From: Blasia pusilla
Lineage: Eukaryota > Marchantiophyta > Marchantiopsida > Blasiales
Assembly: GCA_050084515.1 (NCBI GenBank)
Contig: CM114271.1
Location: 67,270,001 to 67,334,000 of the forward strand
Reading direction: 5' to 3'
DNA length: 64,000 nt
Part shown: positions 35,301-45,518 of the stretch, in pieces
Position numbering within the stretch: the stretch's first letter is position 1
Layout: each line of letters opens with the position of its first letter
The notes under the pieces: generated by a model
Databases searched by the model: none
Told to the model about the DNA's origin: nothing
What the model saw: only the letters and a program-made list of their open reading frames with translations
Program-made: the position numbers and the translations under genes

Positions 35301-35759
35301 GCATATGCAACCCTTCGGAGTCTAATAGGTTGCAGAGCCAATCAAACTCGTTTGTCGGCACTCTACAATTTGCAACCCGTTGGACTCCAATGGGTCGCAC
35401 AACCAAGGACCTCTTGCAACTTGTCGGATTCCGACGGGTTGCAAGTGAAAAAATTAGCGTTAGAATCTTGAACTTGGTTTGGATGACTTTGCAACCCGTC
35501 AATTTTCGACCGGTTGGATTTTTTAATTTATTGGACTTGAGGTGCAACCCGACGGAGTCTCACAGGTTGCAACCCAGCCTTCTTGGATCTGGATGCATAC
35601 CATCGATTTCTGTCAGATTGTTCAAAAGAGACTTTTAGAGCAACCCGTCGGACTCCGACGGATTGCAAATAGTTCTTGTTTTGTTTGTCTTCTTCCAACT
35701 TGTCAAAAACCGATGGGTTGTAGTTGTAAATTTTCTTACTCTTTGTTGATGTTTGCAGC

Positions 35760-37749
35760 ATTGTGTCCGAAGGGAATGTTACTCATCACTGGATCTAGGA
35801 ATGCAATCGAGTGAGGAAGGTGCTTACAACTCACCTGTCGCAATATAAGGGATTCCTAGGAGAGGAGTTGATGGATGAGATGCTCGCAAAAGGAGCCCAA
35901 ATCAAAAAGAAGACTTGGGTCAACACATTCATTTCCCAAGATGCAGTTGTTACAATACTCTGCTGGTCGAAGATCCAAGCGGCAAAAAGAAGTGCGACAC
36001 TAGAGCTCGAGCAGAGAGGGAATGTTTTGGCTTCTAAGAGAGCCAAGTTCATTCAAGTTGCGATGTTGGCGTCCACCCATTACCTTGCGAGCAAGATGCA
36101 GCGGTACATCGCCGTCTTCAACCCTGAGCTTGGAACAAACTTCTACAAAGAGTTGAATGCCATTATCCAGAGGCAGCAAAAGAGGGACAATGATCCCCAG
36201 GCACACAATGTAGAGAAGGTGTCATTGGACCGAGTTCACCGGTTTTCCCTTTCAGGGATTTCCAAATTAAGGCGGATGACAATGATGAAGATCAATCTAG
36301 AGGGAACGGAGGCAGAGCAAAAATTGGCTTACCATCCCTCAAGGGTTTTAGACCCAGTCATCTTCCAGTGGCTGCAAGAGTGGTCCTTCTGGGATGCCTC
36401 ACGCTTGTTGGGATAGTCCATGATTCAATGCCTTCAAGCTGACTTGCAGAGAATTCAGTCGGTTCCCGAGGAGGCTAGCCTCAAATCGGAGGAGGATTTC
36501 GAGTTGTGGTTGAATGACATCTGGGAGAAGCCCGCAAAGAACCCCGGGGTCAAGACGATGTTCAAGAACCAGATTTTTCCACAAGGGGATATCCACGAGG
36601 AGATTGGCGATCCGAAGAAACGGGACTTCGCCAAAATGAAGAAAGAGCTTCAAGGTCAAGCTTCCAATTCATCCCCCCATCAAGCTACGCAAAGGATGGT
36701 GTTCAGGTTCTTGGCCTCCTATGTGAATGCAAGAACATGGAGGAAGTTTCCGGTCGCACTCAAGCTATGGGCAGATACCTTGGATGGCAAAGGATTCTCC
36801 ATATATGATGTGGACATGGCCCTCGAGATAAGCCCTTGGGAAGTGCTCAATTGTCCAATCTCGCTAGACTTCAACGACCCCGATGAGCTCATTGACCCAC
36901 CAATGCGAGACTTGGATCATGCACTAGCTGCTGGGGAAGTGGACATCCCAAGTATCTTCAAGACCGAGGAGTACTTCAAAGGAGATACTAAGGCACAAGC
37001 GATTGAGACAACATAAATTTTGTCAAAGACAATCACGGAAAAAGACAAGTCGACTACGAGGTTGAAATCCAAGGCAAAGGCCCCCAAACTGTCCAAAGCA
37101 AGATCATCAAGACGAGAAGGACGGATACGGGAGGCCCCAAAAATCGCATCCTATGGATTCAGATGTTACGAAGACCCCAACAAGCAGGCACCCCACACGC
37201 AAAAAGAAAAAGAGGGAGACACCCAATTCCTCCAAGGGGGGGGGGGGGATGTTGTCTTTACTCCCTCATTGTTGGGGAAGGAAAGGGATTTAGTAGTGAA
37301 AATCACCATTCTGCTGCATCAGGCATCGCTGCTCGAAGAACATGAGAAGTTCTCAACACAAGAAGTCCCCCTTGGAGAAGCTGACACTATCAGGATGTAA
37401 GCTTCTGCGAAGTGGCCATGCCCCGTGGACCGTCAATGGCATCCATGAAGAGGTTACAATTGACCTCCTCATTGCTTATCTACCGTCAGGGCTCAGATTG
37501 TGCGCAAAAAATCCATTCGACATAGTCCTTGATTGGAACACTCCATTCACATATGACTAGATCGCGATGATGTTCTCCTTTGCCAATGCATATCTTAGTG
37601 ACTGCAGATGTTTCCTGGTTCTGACCGGAGGATGGGAGGATGAGCTCTTCAACTTGTAGCTGGTGAAGCGATCGTTGAAGTGGCAAACCGTGCAATCTTG
37701 GGTAGTGAAGAATGACTACCCACTAAGGTCGGCTTCAAACCAAACCTTG
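35760..37749 (+). pseudogene. Large exon of an unrecognised gene with a methyltransferase-like stretch
   Basis: The exon begins after GATGTTTGCAG (AG at 35758-35759) and ends at CCTTG/GTAAGT (GT at 37750). Translation gives about 400 residues of helical, charged sequence (KKKTWVNTFISQDAVV, then EDFELWLNDIWEKPAK, then ISPWEVLNCPISLDFNDPDE), then a basic region. It ends with NPFDIVLDWNTPFTYD and a FANAYLSDCRCFLVLTGG segment. F-D-I-V plus a D-x-x-x-P-F arrangement followed by a strand resembles the motif IV region of Rossmann methyltransferases, but only weakly. Stops at 36414 (TAG), 37014 (TAA), 37398, 37558 and 37658 (TAG) interrupt it; two of the TAG fit Q codons. A run of 13 G at 37236-37248 may hide a frameshift. 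Diverges from the ParB-like gene. Confidence 0.4.
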
Positions 37750-37848
37750 GTAAGTTTGATAACTTAAACCCACAAATTTTTTTTCTTTCCCGCAAACCTT
37801 CAGACTAATCGATGGGATGCACAACCCAACCTTGAAAGGGAGTGTGTC

Positions 37849-38283
37849 TTGCAACCCGTCAAACTCTCACAGGTTGCAAAACACACACTAGAGTATGAGT
37901 GGGTGCTACAACCTGTCGGACCCCGACGGGTTCCAAAACCTAGCCCAGAAAGGGAGTGTTTCCTGCAACTCTTTGGACTTCGACGGATTGCAAAACACAC
38001 GCCAGAGAGTGAGTGGATCCTGCTACCATCGGACTGCAACAGGTTGCAGTACCCACCCTAACAAGCCTTGCCACAACCCTTGAAACCCATCGGTCTCCGA
38101 TGAGTTGCAGCAACCAGTCGTTGGGTCTTGGGGTGCCTAGCAACCCGTCAGATTCCGATAGGTTGCACATGGGGAACACTTTGGGCATCCATGGTTGCTA
38201 GGCAAAGCGTCTAAATGCTGAGAGACCCCTAAAAGAAAATTGCCTCTATGAGATCTTTCATTTGCAACCCATCGGTCCTAGAA
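37849..38283. repeat. Palindromic repeat cluster 2 (about 7 copies), in an intron
   Basis: Same unit as cluster 1: 37849-37879, 37907-37935, then units near 37963, 38022, 38084, 38138 and a half-unit at about 38262. They lie between the donor at 37750 and a classic acceptor GTTGTTTGCAG ending at 38336, so all are inside one 587-base intron. Confidence 0.85.
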
Positions 38284-38336
38284 GACCTCTCCCTCCCATT
38301 GATTCTAAGCTTATTTTTATAGCTGTTGTTTGCAGA

Positions 38337-38410
38337 TTGCTAATGGAAATGAGGAGAGTCCACAATATTTCCTATCTGCAAGTCAAGGGCATTTGTGAAT
38401 AATCAAGATC
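38337..38410 (+). other. Start of a further exon, truncated
   Basis: After the acceptor the frame reads about 20 codons and then meets a stop. Sequence of a gypsy 3' remnant begins within the next 60 bases, so the gene seems to be cut here. Confidence 0.3.
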
Positions 38411-38460
38411 TACTAGGACAAGATTCTTACGGGATCCAACCAGATTATATTTGAAGACCA

Positions 38461-38655
38461 AGAGGAATTTAGAGCCAAAACTACATTGGAGGAGCGTAGA
38501 GCTAATAAAGGAAAGATATTAGTGAATGAGTATCTAGTTGCTTGGAAAGGGTATGACTTGTGAGAGAGAACATAGAAACAAGATAGTAAACAAACTTATG
38601 TTACGGAATAGTTACTTCAAATTTTCGAGGAATTTAGAAGAAAGTAAACTCAAGT
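38461..38655 (+). pseudogene. Chromodomain remnant of a second Ty3/gypsy element
   Basis: Frame 38462-38653 reads LEERRANKGKILVNEYL, then VAWKGYDL, then after stops LLQIFEEFRRK: the shape of a chromovirus chromodomain at the end of pol. At least three in-frame stops. Orientation is opposite to the gypsy element at 25.9-28.5 kb. The rest of its pol is absent. Confidence 0.65.
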
Positions 38656-38964
38656 ATGGTAGATGATAAGATTTGAATTGGGCGCCATATAATAATAGTG
38701 GCTTAGTTTGTAGAAGTTCCATTAACCAAAATTTTCTCTGGAGTTTTAAAGCTTATAAATTCCAAGAATTCAACACAACATTACACGAAAATCGACATGT
38801 TTCCATTTCAAATGGGAAGCGGACTAATACCAAAATCTCCTTAGTAAAAAAGGAGAGAGACTTTGGTACGATCCACAAATATTGAAACCAAGACTAAGTA
38901 AACTCGAGCACACGCCTTGAGACAAAGAGAGAAGGTGTAGTCACTAGAGGACAAAGAAGGTATC

Positions 38965-39010
38965 ATATCTAGTATCTCAAGAAGTCAAGACTTCTTGAGA
39001 TACTAGATAT
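38965..39010. repeat. Perfect palindrome, 22-bp arms, 2-nt spacer
   Basis: Left arm starts ATATCTAGTATCTCAAGAAG at 38965. The exact reverse complement occupies 38989-39010, with AA between. It lies between the chromodomain remnant and the LTR start. Confidence 0.9.
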
Positions 39011-39026
39011 CAAATGTAGGGGGGCT

Positions 39027-39355
39027 TGTGGAGGAGGAGGACTATGGAGGAAGACTATGGCGGACGTTTAGAATTTTATTTGTAACTATTTCCATGGTGA
39101 TCCAATCTTTTCAATTTAAGGCCCAATGTGTTCATCTTCTCAAGCTTGAACTTTGGGTTCTTCTTTTTTCCATTTAAGATTGAGATTTCCAAAGTTCTTG
39201 GGATCTTTGGACCTCCTTCTCTCCTAAATGTGCTCATAGATTCCTATATGCAATTTCAAACATAGCGCTCTCCTTATAGAGTGATACCAGCTTACCATCG
39301 GTTTAACAAATTCCTCTTGCTTTTCTGGATCTTTTGATACGGGCTGGGCCCAACA
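39027..39355 (+). mobile_element. LTR of the second gypsy remnant
   Basis: AATGTAGGGGGGCT (polypurine tract) is followed by TGTGGAGGAGG at 39027. A TGT...ACA bounded stretch ends at CCCAACA (39355). Length 329 bases. No second copy in the window confirms the boundary. Confidence 0.5.
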
Positions 39356-42300
39356 TTACGAACTCATTCCCTCATAACGGTCATTGGTGGGTGCCTCACT
39401 TCCTCCCCCACATCCTCTTTTTTGGTGTTTCCAATTTCTTTCATAACTTTCTTCTCGAATATCGGTTTTGGGCGTGTATGGGCTTGTTTTGATCGTCTTG
39501 ACGAGCTCGTTCTTTTGATATCAAGTAGGTTTTCTATTTTTTATTCCTTATTTGTAGGCGCCTATTTTTGTGTACGGGTTTGTTTTAGGTCAATTCCTCC
39601 CAAAAGTCTTCCTTGCTCTTTCAACTCCTTACCTTATTGTTTCGCCCCTACATACGTTTAGAACATTAGAAATTCATATTCTTGAGCCACCTCTTCCGAT
39701 ACCTTATCCATCACTTTTCCTTTTCAATTACTTTTTATATTTTTCTTATAGTAACTTTCAATTATAAATTCGGTATTGCCTAATCTTCATCTCTCCACTA
39801 CTTTTGCTTTGCTCATTATCCTCATGCTTTCTCCAAACCACGTTCCGTATGTCTTTTCTTATCTTCGGAGACTTGCCTACCTTTACTTCTATGTCATCAG
39901 AGATGGAGTTGGATTCTCCATCTACTCGCTTATCTGGTTTTACACGCCCTCCTACAGCCGTAACCTCTCCCCCTGGTTCATCTCCTCATCGTCGATCCCG
40001 CCATTTTCCTCCAGATGCTAATACACCCATTACACTCGCTACATTTCTTCCGGATTCTCCTCTTCTCCCTTCTTCGCCTTGTCCTATTGAGCCTAATCCT
40101 GATCCATTATTACCAAATCCTTCTACTTTGCCATCCCCACATATCTCATCTATGCCCTTGCTTCCAACTCCCATCTATTCTACCCGAATCTCCCCTCTTC
40201 CTCCTCCTCCTTCCCCAACCTATTTACCCCCTCATCGTCGGCCATCACCACCTCTTGCACCTCCCACCTCCTCTCCTTATAACCCTTCTACTTCTCCATT
40301 TGTACCAAAGGTTTGTTGCATACCTTGTGGTAAGGGCTTTGCTCCTAATGGGATCAAAAGACATCAGCGGTATTGTCGATCCATGCATGGGCCTTCAATC
40401 CCTAACCCGATACCAACTCCTACTGCACTCCCCACAACAACTGCTTGGACGTGGTTAAGCCAAATTGATCTCCTTCGCTCTTTCCATCTAGGTCTTCCTC
40501 GTCCTAGACTCTACAATCGCATTCCTATTGCTCTTTGCCCCATCACCCAACAAGCTTTGCTATTCCCATTAGAAAGGTTAGCGCGTGACCCCACAGATAT
40601 AAATGCTTGGTATCTCCTATTACTCTTCCCGCAATGGGTTTTAGTCCTCCCTCCAAGGGGGGGTGCAATGGGTCATCGTGAAACCTCCACACGTATTCAA
40701 CGCTTTATGTCAGGGGATTGGGAGAATCTTCAGAATGAGCATGTACTTCGAGCTGAGGCCTTAGCTACGGCTCATGCCACTCAACATGCCAATCATGGGA
40801 GGCCTTCAATACAACAACGCCTTCGACGAAGTCTACTATTGGGGCAGGTTGGTGAGTTTTCACGTGCAGCTCAAGCATTGGGTCCTCTTTCTCCGGCGGT
40901 TCCAAGTGCGGAAACAGTGGCTCTCTTAGAAGCTCTTCATCCTCCTTCAAGTGGCGATGCTCCATCTTTTGTGGAAGACTATACAACTGACCTTGACTTG
41001 GAGCTTGACTTGGAGGTTTTCACTAGGGCTTTTCTGCATACTCCTCGCTTATCAGTAAGCGGGCTATCAGGGATGGTTTTTGAGCATCTCCGCGATTGCT
41101 TTATCCCAACAGATTCAGCAAGTGGCTTTGTCTCTCTATATAAGGAGGACAACTTGCGAGCCTCATTCCATTTGTTCGCTCCTTCTATGCCTATGGTACG
41201 CCCATTATCTATTCCCATCATGCTACTTCTGGGGAATATAGTATTCTCCAATCAGCTTGTGGCACACGTCAAGGTGATCCCATGGGAGGCCCACTCTTTG
41301 CCATTGCCCATTTTTGTGCCCTTCGAACATCAACGCAAGCATTTCCATCTTGTCTTTTTCCTTCTATTGCTGATGACACTCACATTTTAGGTCCTCCTTC
41401 TGAAGTGGTTCCTGCTTATACCCATTTCGTGGAGCAACTCTCTTTCTTAAACCTTAAAGTCCAACCTAGTAAATGTGGAGTATGGTCTCCTTCATGCCTT
41501 CCCTCAACATTCACCCCACCTACTCCTGATTTTCCCATTTACATTGAAGGGGTTAGAGTTCTTGGGGTCCCAATTGGCTTCATCGACTATGTCTCAAAGT
41601 TCTTGGATGAGGCCCTTTTGAAAGACGTGGAATGGCTTCATTTATTACCTCATCTTGGGGATCCCCAAGTGGCTTATGGGATTCTCTCCCAATGTTTTCT
41701 TCGACGACCTTCCTACCTTCTTCGCACTCGTCCTCCCACTTCAAGCTTCTTACATCGACTGGCCTCTTTTGATGCTTCTATCTTGGCAACTTTTGGTCAA
41801 CTTCTTGGCCCGAATACCTTTGAGGAAGAGGATGGTGTCTTTGCTTCACGACAAGCTATCTTGCCTATTTCTTTTGGAGGGGTGGGACTATCCTCCATGA
41901 CCACATCTGCCCCGCACCTTTTTGGGAGTTGGGCGTTGGTAGCACCAATTATGGCTTCAAGGTTTCTCCAAGGAGATACACCTATCTTGATGGATCATAT
42001 CGCCCATGTCGAGGAGGGGACTTGTTATTTCAAGAACAACTAAGATCTGCACGAGCTCTTCTTCCTCTTGCTACACAAGCAATTCTACCCCCTTTCACCA
42101 ACTAATCTGTAAGGGCTTGATCGACTTCAAGAGCATATCTCCGAGAATCTGCATCAAATCAACTTTTCCAGCATTCTCTCAAAGGCATCCTCCGACACTA
42201 ATCGAGCTCGTCTACGTTCATGTGATGGTACCGGCGCGGGGGTGTGGCTTACTGCAAATCCTCTTATTCTTCCATTTCGTCTTCCTTGAAGTATATTCTC

Positions 42301-43169
42301 GACAGTTTTGCGGTTACGTCTTGGACTTCCCCATCCTTCTCTCTTAGGTGTGCCAAATTGTGTTTGCGGGGATCCTATTGATGCCAAGGGTATCCATATT
42401 CTCCGATGTGCACATGGTGGCGAACGAACGGCCACATGTGATGTCATTAGAGAGGCGGTAGCATCGGTGGCTCTCTGACGGGGATATACCGTTGGGCAAG
42501 AGCAACTCCACGCCCTACCTTCAACCACACAAGCAACCTCTCGTCGGAGAGTGGATCTTGTTATGTCTCGAGGTGGATTCGGACACTAGGTGATGTGGTG
42601 GTTCTTTGATCCAACATGTTCGACTTGGTGTGTAGAGCTGCACATACCAAAGGTTTGGCGGCCGAAGCTGCAGCAAGAATCAAGGAGTTAAGTTATGCTG
42701 TGAGACATGCGACTGACGGATTTATTCCGTTTGCAGTGGAAGTATTCGGTCATTTACATGTGTCTTTTGATACTTTCCTGAAAACATGTGCTCACCACTC
42801 CCTCGAGAATCACCACCTTGCCCCTTCCCGTAGTCCTTCTCTCTCGGTAGTTACTACTTATTTTCGGCAATGCATCTCAGTGGCCTAACAACGTGCACAA
42901 GCCTTGGCATTAATACGTCGTGCGGAGGTGGTGGGAGGTCGCTCGCCTCGTCGTCCATTCACGTCTGACCAACCACTCGTGTTCTTGTCAGATTTGTTTC
43001 AAGCAATCAATCGTGTTGCTCGTTGAGCCGGTGTTTACGTGGGTTTGTTACCATTTTCTTTTTGCATTCTTTTATGTTTTTTTTTACTCCTCTTTTGAGT
43101 TGTTATTACCTTTCTTTGTCCTCTTTTGAGGTTTATTTTATAATAAAGTGATTACCTAAAAAAAAAAAA
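39356..43169 (+). mobile_element. Non-LTR retrotransposon, RLE-type, nearly full length but dead
   Basis: The plus-strand element ends with AATAAA (43142-43147) and a poly(A) of 12 (43158-43169). The coding frame (39804-41390, ATG at about 39894 or earlier) has a proline-rich start and a C2HC finger (CIPCGKGFAPNGIKRHQRYC). The reverse transcriptase follows: GLSGMVFEHLRDCF, then in a shifted frame (from about 41150) CGTRQGDPMGGPLFA and IADDTHILGP (41282-42043). Between these the fingers/palm portion with motif A is deleted. After RT come a C-G-D-P...H...C...H-G-G-E-R knuckle near 42360-42430 and RRVDLVM with DPT and FAVEVFGHLH (42540-42888). The knuckle followed by D and E motifs suggests a restriction-like endonuclease, as in R2-type elements, rather than an APE-type L1. 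The 5' boundary is uncertain. Confidence 0.72.
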
Positions 43170-44402
43170 CTTAGTGGAGTGCAAAAGGTGGAGGAACCAA
43201 GAAACGCTAGGGAGTCCTGACGAGCTAGCCATGGGGATCTCGGTGCCCACCTTCGGCAAGGACATGGGGCCAAACGCCAATGCACATGCCGGTGGTTGAA
43301 AATCAGATCCAGGCATAACACTACTCACGGTGTATGTGTACGAGCATGAGTGTTCGTATATCTCAAAATGGTTTTTTTTTTGAGAAATTTTTCCAAGAAG
43401 TTAAGCCAAGAGAAAGAATTAACGTAAGCAGACAAGAGCTCGTGTGCGATAGTGGACCAGAGATAATTTTTCAGTATCCTTCCTACGAGGGTTTGATTTA
43501 TCGGTGTATCCATCATTTGTTAATATCTTTGATAGAAAGACATTCGATTCTTCGCTGGCAAGAACATTCAATTCTCTGAAATGAAGAGACACTGAGTAAT
43601 GTTTTGGGCGTATCGTTTACTTGTCTCATTGTATAGTATGCTAGGGGAGAATATCAATTCACTCACCTTAAAACTTGCTAGGGAGATCAAGGAGTCATAT
43701 GCTATGGGTAGTTTGTGATTTTTCTTCCGCGGCATGCTTCGACGGGTGCAGGGATTGAAATATGCGGAGAGCAAAACAAGCCCATTCCGAAAACAAGTTT
43801 TCGGAATGGGCGGAATCGTTGTGTTACGCAAGTGATGGATGCTTGCGAATTACACCATTTCGTCACAAAAATTGGAAAAAAATTGGGCAACTGACAAGAC
43901 GTTCTGTGAGAGAAACATTAACACCGATAGTTGCTCTGAATGTAACTCCTCAAAGTCTGATATGACTAGATTGTTCAACGCATGTCAATCACTTTCGCAG
44001 AGGAAAAAACCCCAGACCAGATTTTCTATAGAGAGGACAATCTCAATGAATCTTGTACACGAGTGGAAGAGCCGAAAAATGTAGCCATCAAACTTTGAAG
44101 CCCGATAAACGGCCAATTCCACACCAGGAGACTGCTGTAAACAAAATTCATTGCTATCACACTGGAAGGACAAGAACAGCGCTTTTGCGCTTCGTAGTTG
44201 ATCTTAGGGCACATTTCGGAGACGATGTAATATTTCACTTGGAGCGAAGGATATTTCTCACTTCAGTCTTAATCCTAAAAACTAGGTTTGAACGTTTACA
44301 GGATGGCTAGATCAAGAATTTAGTGCCCTTCATACGTTCTAGGATTGAGTGAGGTACAAAGGTTAAACTTCAAAATAGCTGATGTGTTTGGAGATCACAA
44401 AT
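43170..44402. other. No supported gene
   Basis: Spacer between the retroelement poly(A) and the DUF641 gene. Contains the palindrome at 43781-43810. Frames of about 60-87 codons without motifs. Confidence 0.45.
43781..43810. repeat. Perfect palindrome, 14-bp arms, 2-nt spacer
   Basis: CCCATTCCGAAAAC, AA, then the exact reverse complement. Confidence 0.9.
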
Positions 44403-45386
44403 TTAGTAGTTTTGATGTTCTACATCTGCACCGAGATAAATTAAACAGCGGAAAATCGACTTTCTTAGGCGGAATCCTGGGCAGATCATGAATCCGACTT
44501 TGGAACCGAATTTCGCATCATCCTCTTTGGATTCCACTGTCTCCATGAACTGCTCGAGAAACCTACTCTCTGTCCCTACTCTGAAAATTTCAGGACGGGG
44601 CTCATATGAGTGGGACAGCTTGTGAAGAGACCAAACTGCCTTCGCTGCTCGTGTAAAACTCGTAGTCAGCTTCGATACATCTTCAAGTTCCCCAGTCTTT
44701 GTAGGTGACTCCTGATGTATGAGTTCTCCCTTCGTCAGACACTGGTGCACAAGAGCACTATCGTATGCAGAAGACTTCCAACAGGCCATGAACTCCAGCA
44801 TTTTCCGAGTGCAAAATTCTCGGAATGCAGTATCGGCCTTTAGAACAGGCCAAGCATTAGAATCTTTCCCGTACCGTTGAAACCATTCAAAGCATTGCGT
44901 CTTTCTCTCATCGATGTCGAGGAATAAGGTCACCCCGCCTTGGAGGAAACTATCATTCTCAAAATCTTTGAAGAATACCTCAAATATTCGGGCCTTCAGC
45001 ATATATTTCACATGTCCAGGCCTTGTAAGGTAAGCTCCTCGATAGTAGTCACGCAGCTCATCTGTGATATCCAGCTGGAGCATTCTCAATTGATTTTGAA
45101 ACACTTTCACAAGAATATCGACTGCAACTTGAAGACATTTCGTTGAGCTCTCCAGAAGGAAAGGGGTTGCTGATCCGTCAGCGTATGACCCACCACCATC
45201 CAGCTCCCTACACAACTGCTGCTGGATCGTTTCAGCCTTTTGCTTGAATTTCTCCTTCTCGAGTTCCAACTCACCAACATGGGTTTTCAAGTCCTCAATG
45301 GTCTTGTACTGTTCGCGAATTGCACTATGATCGGAATGATCACAACTGGCATCAGAAACATCTTTCCTTTTAGTGAAGCTGTGCAT
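44403..45386 (-). CDS. DUF641 family protein (GIL1/IRKI-like)
   Basis: 327 residues from the ATG at 45386. The exon is open in frame further upstream to an acceptor (TTTTCCAACTGTGGCAG, AG at 45520-45519). It may therefore start at 45518, with the true start in an earlier exon, as in the paralogue whose exon also begins GTC after CAG. A short coiled coil (residues about 25-60, LKTHVGELELEKEKFKQ) is followed by the plant DUF641 core: VFFKDFENDSFLQGG, FEWFQRYGKDSNAWP, and the C-terminal ICPGFRL near residue 302. Arabidopsis GIL1 acts in light-modulated gravitropism and IRKI binds a receptor kinase, so a cytoplasmic signalling role is inferred. It is shorter than those proteins at the N terminus. 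The frame is free of stops, unlike the paralogue at 17.6-18.6 kb. Confidence 0.75.
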   Translation of the reverse strand: MHSFTKRKDVSDASCDHSDHSAIREQYKTIEDLKTHVGELELEKEKFKQKAETIQQQLCRELDGGGSYADGSATPFLLESSTKCLQVAVDILVKVFQNQLRMLQLDITDELRDYYRGAYLTRPGHVKYMLKARIFEVFFKDFENDSFLQGGVTLFLDIDERKTQCFEWFQRYGKDSNAWPVLKADTAFREFCTRKMLEFMACWKSSAYDSALVHQCLTKGELIHQESPTKTGELEDVSKLTTSFTRAAKAVWSLHKLSHSYEPRPEIFRVGTESRFLEQFMETVESKEDDAKFGSKVGFMICPGFRLRKSIFRCLIYLGADVEHQNY

Positions 45387-45518
45387 CTGACCTTGCTCAA
45401 TATCGAGCTCTGGAGATTCCTTCTTTGCAATCCCGGTCTGTTGTCGGGACCACTGTCCGCTACATTTGCTTACGAGGATTTGAAGAACATAAATGGGATA
45501 CGTAAGAATCCTTCCGAC

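Larger units (their letters stand above)
34367..35725. repeat. Palindromic repeat cluster 1 (about 13 copies)
   Basis: Each unit is about 27-30 bases: half-site GCAACCCGTCGGA, one or two central bases, then the reverse complement. Clear units lie at 34367-34394, 34421-34447, 34471-34503, 34511-34541, 35306-35334, 35371-35399, 35414-35444, 35490-35518, 35543-35571 and 35640-35668; weaker ones lie near 34612, 34664 and 35697. Spacing is irregular (about 20-90 bases). Related units flank the region at 32656-32684. The later units end before the acceptor GTTTGCAG at 35759, so they look intronic. Frames with NPSDSDGLQ or LQPVGVRRVA phrases are translations of the repeat. Confidence 0.85.

Noticed and set aside
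34242-35638. Several open frames of 76-159 codons with repeated NPSDSDGLQ or LQPVGVRRVA phrases
   Set aside because: The phrases are translations of the palindromic DNA repeat in different frames and strands, not protein repeats.
34367-38283. CRISPR array
   Set aside because: The repeats are palindromic and irregularly spaced, vary in sequence, lie inside introns and sit in a eukaryotic genome.
39986-41251. Frames antisense to, or in other frames of, the long non-LTR element
   Set aside because: Shadows of the plus-strand coding frame, with skewed composition and no motifs.
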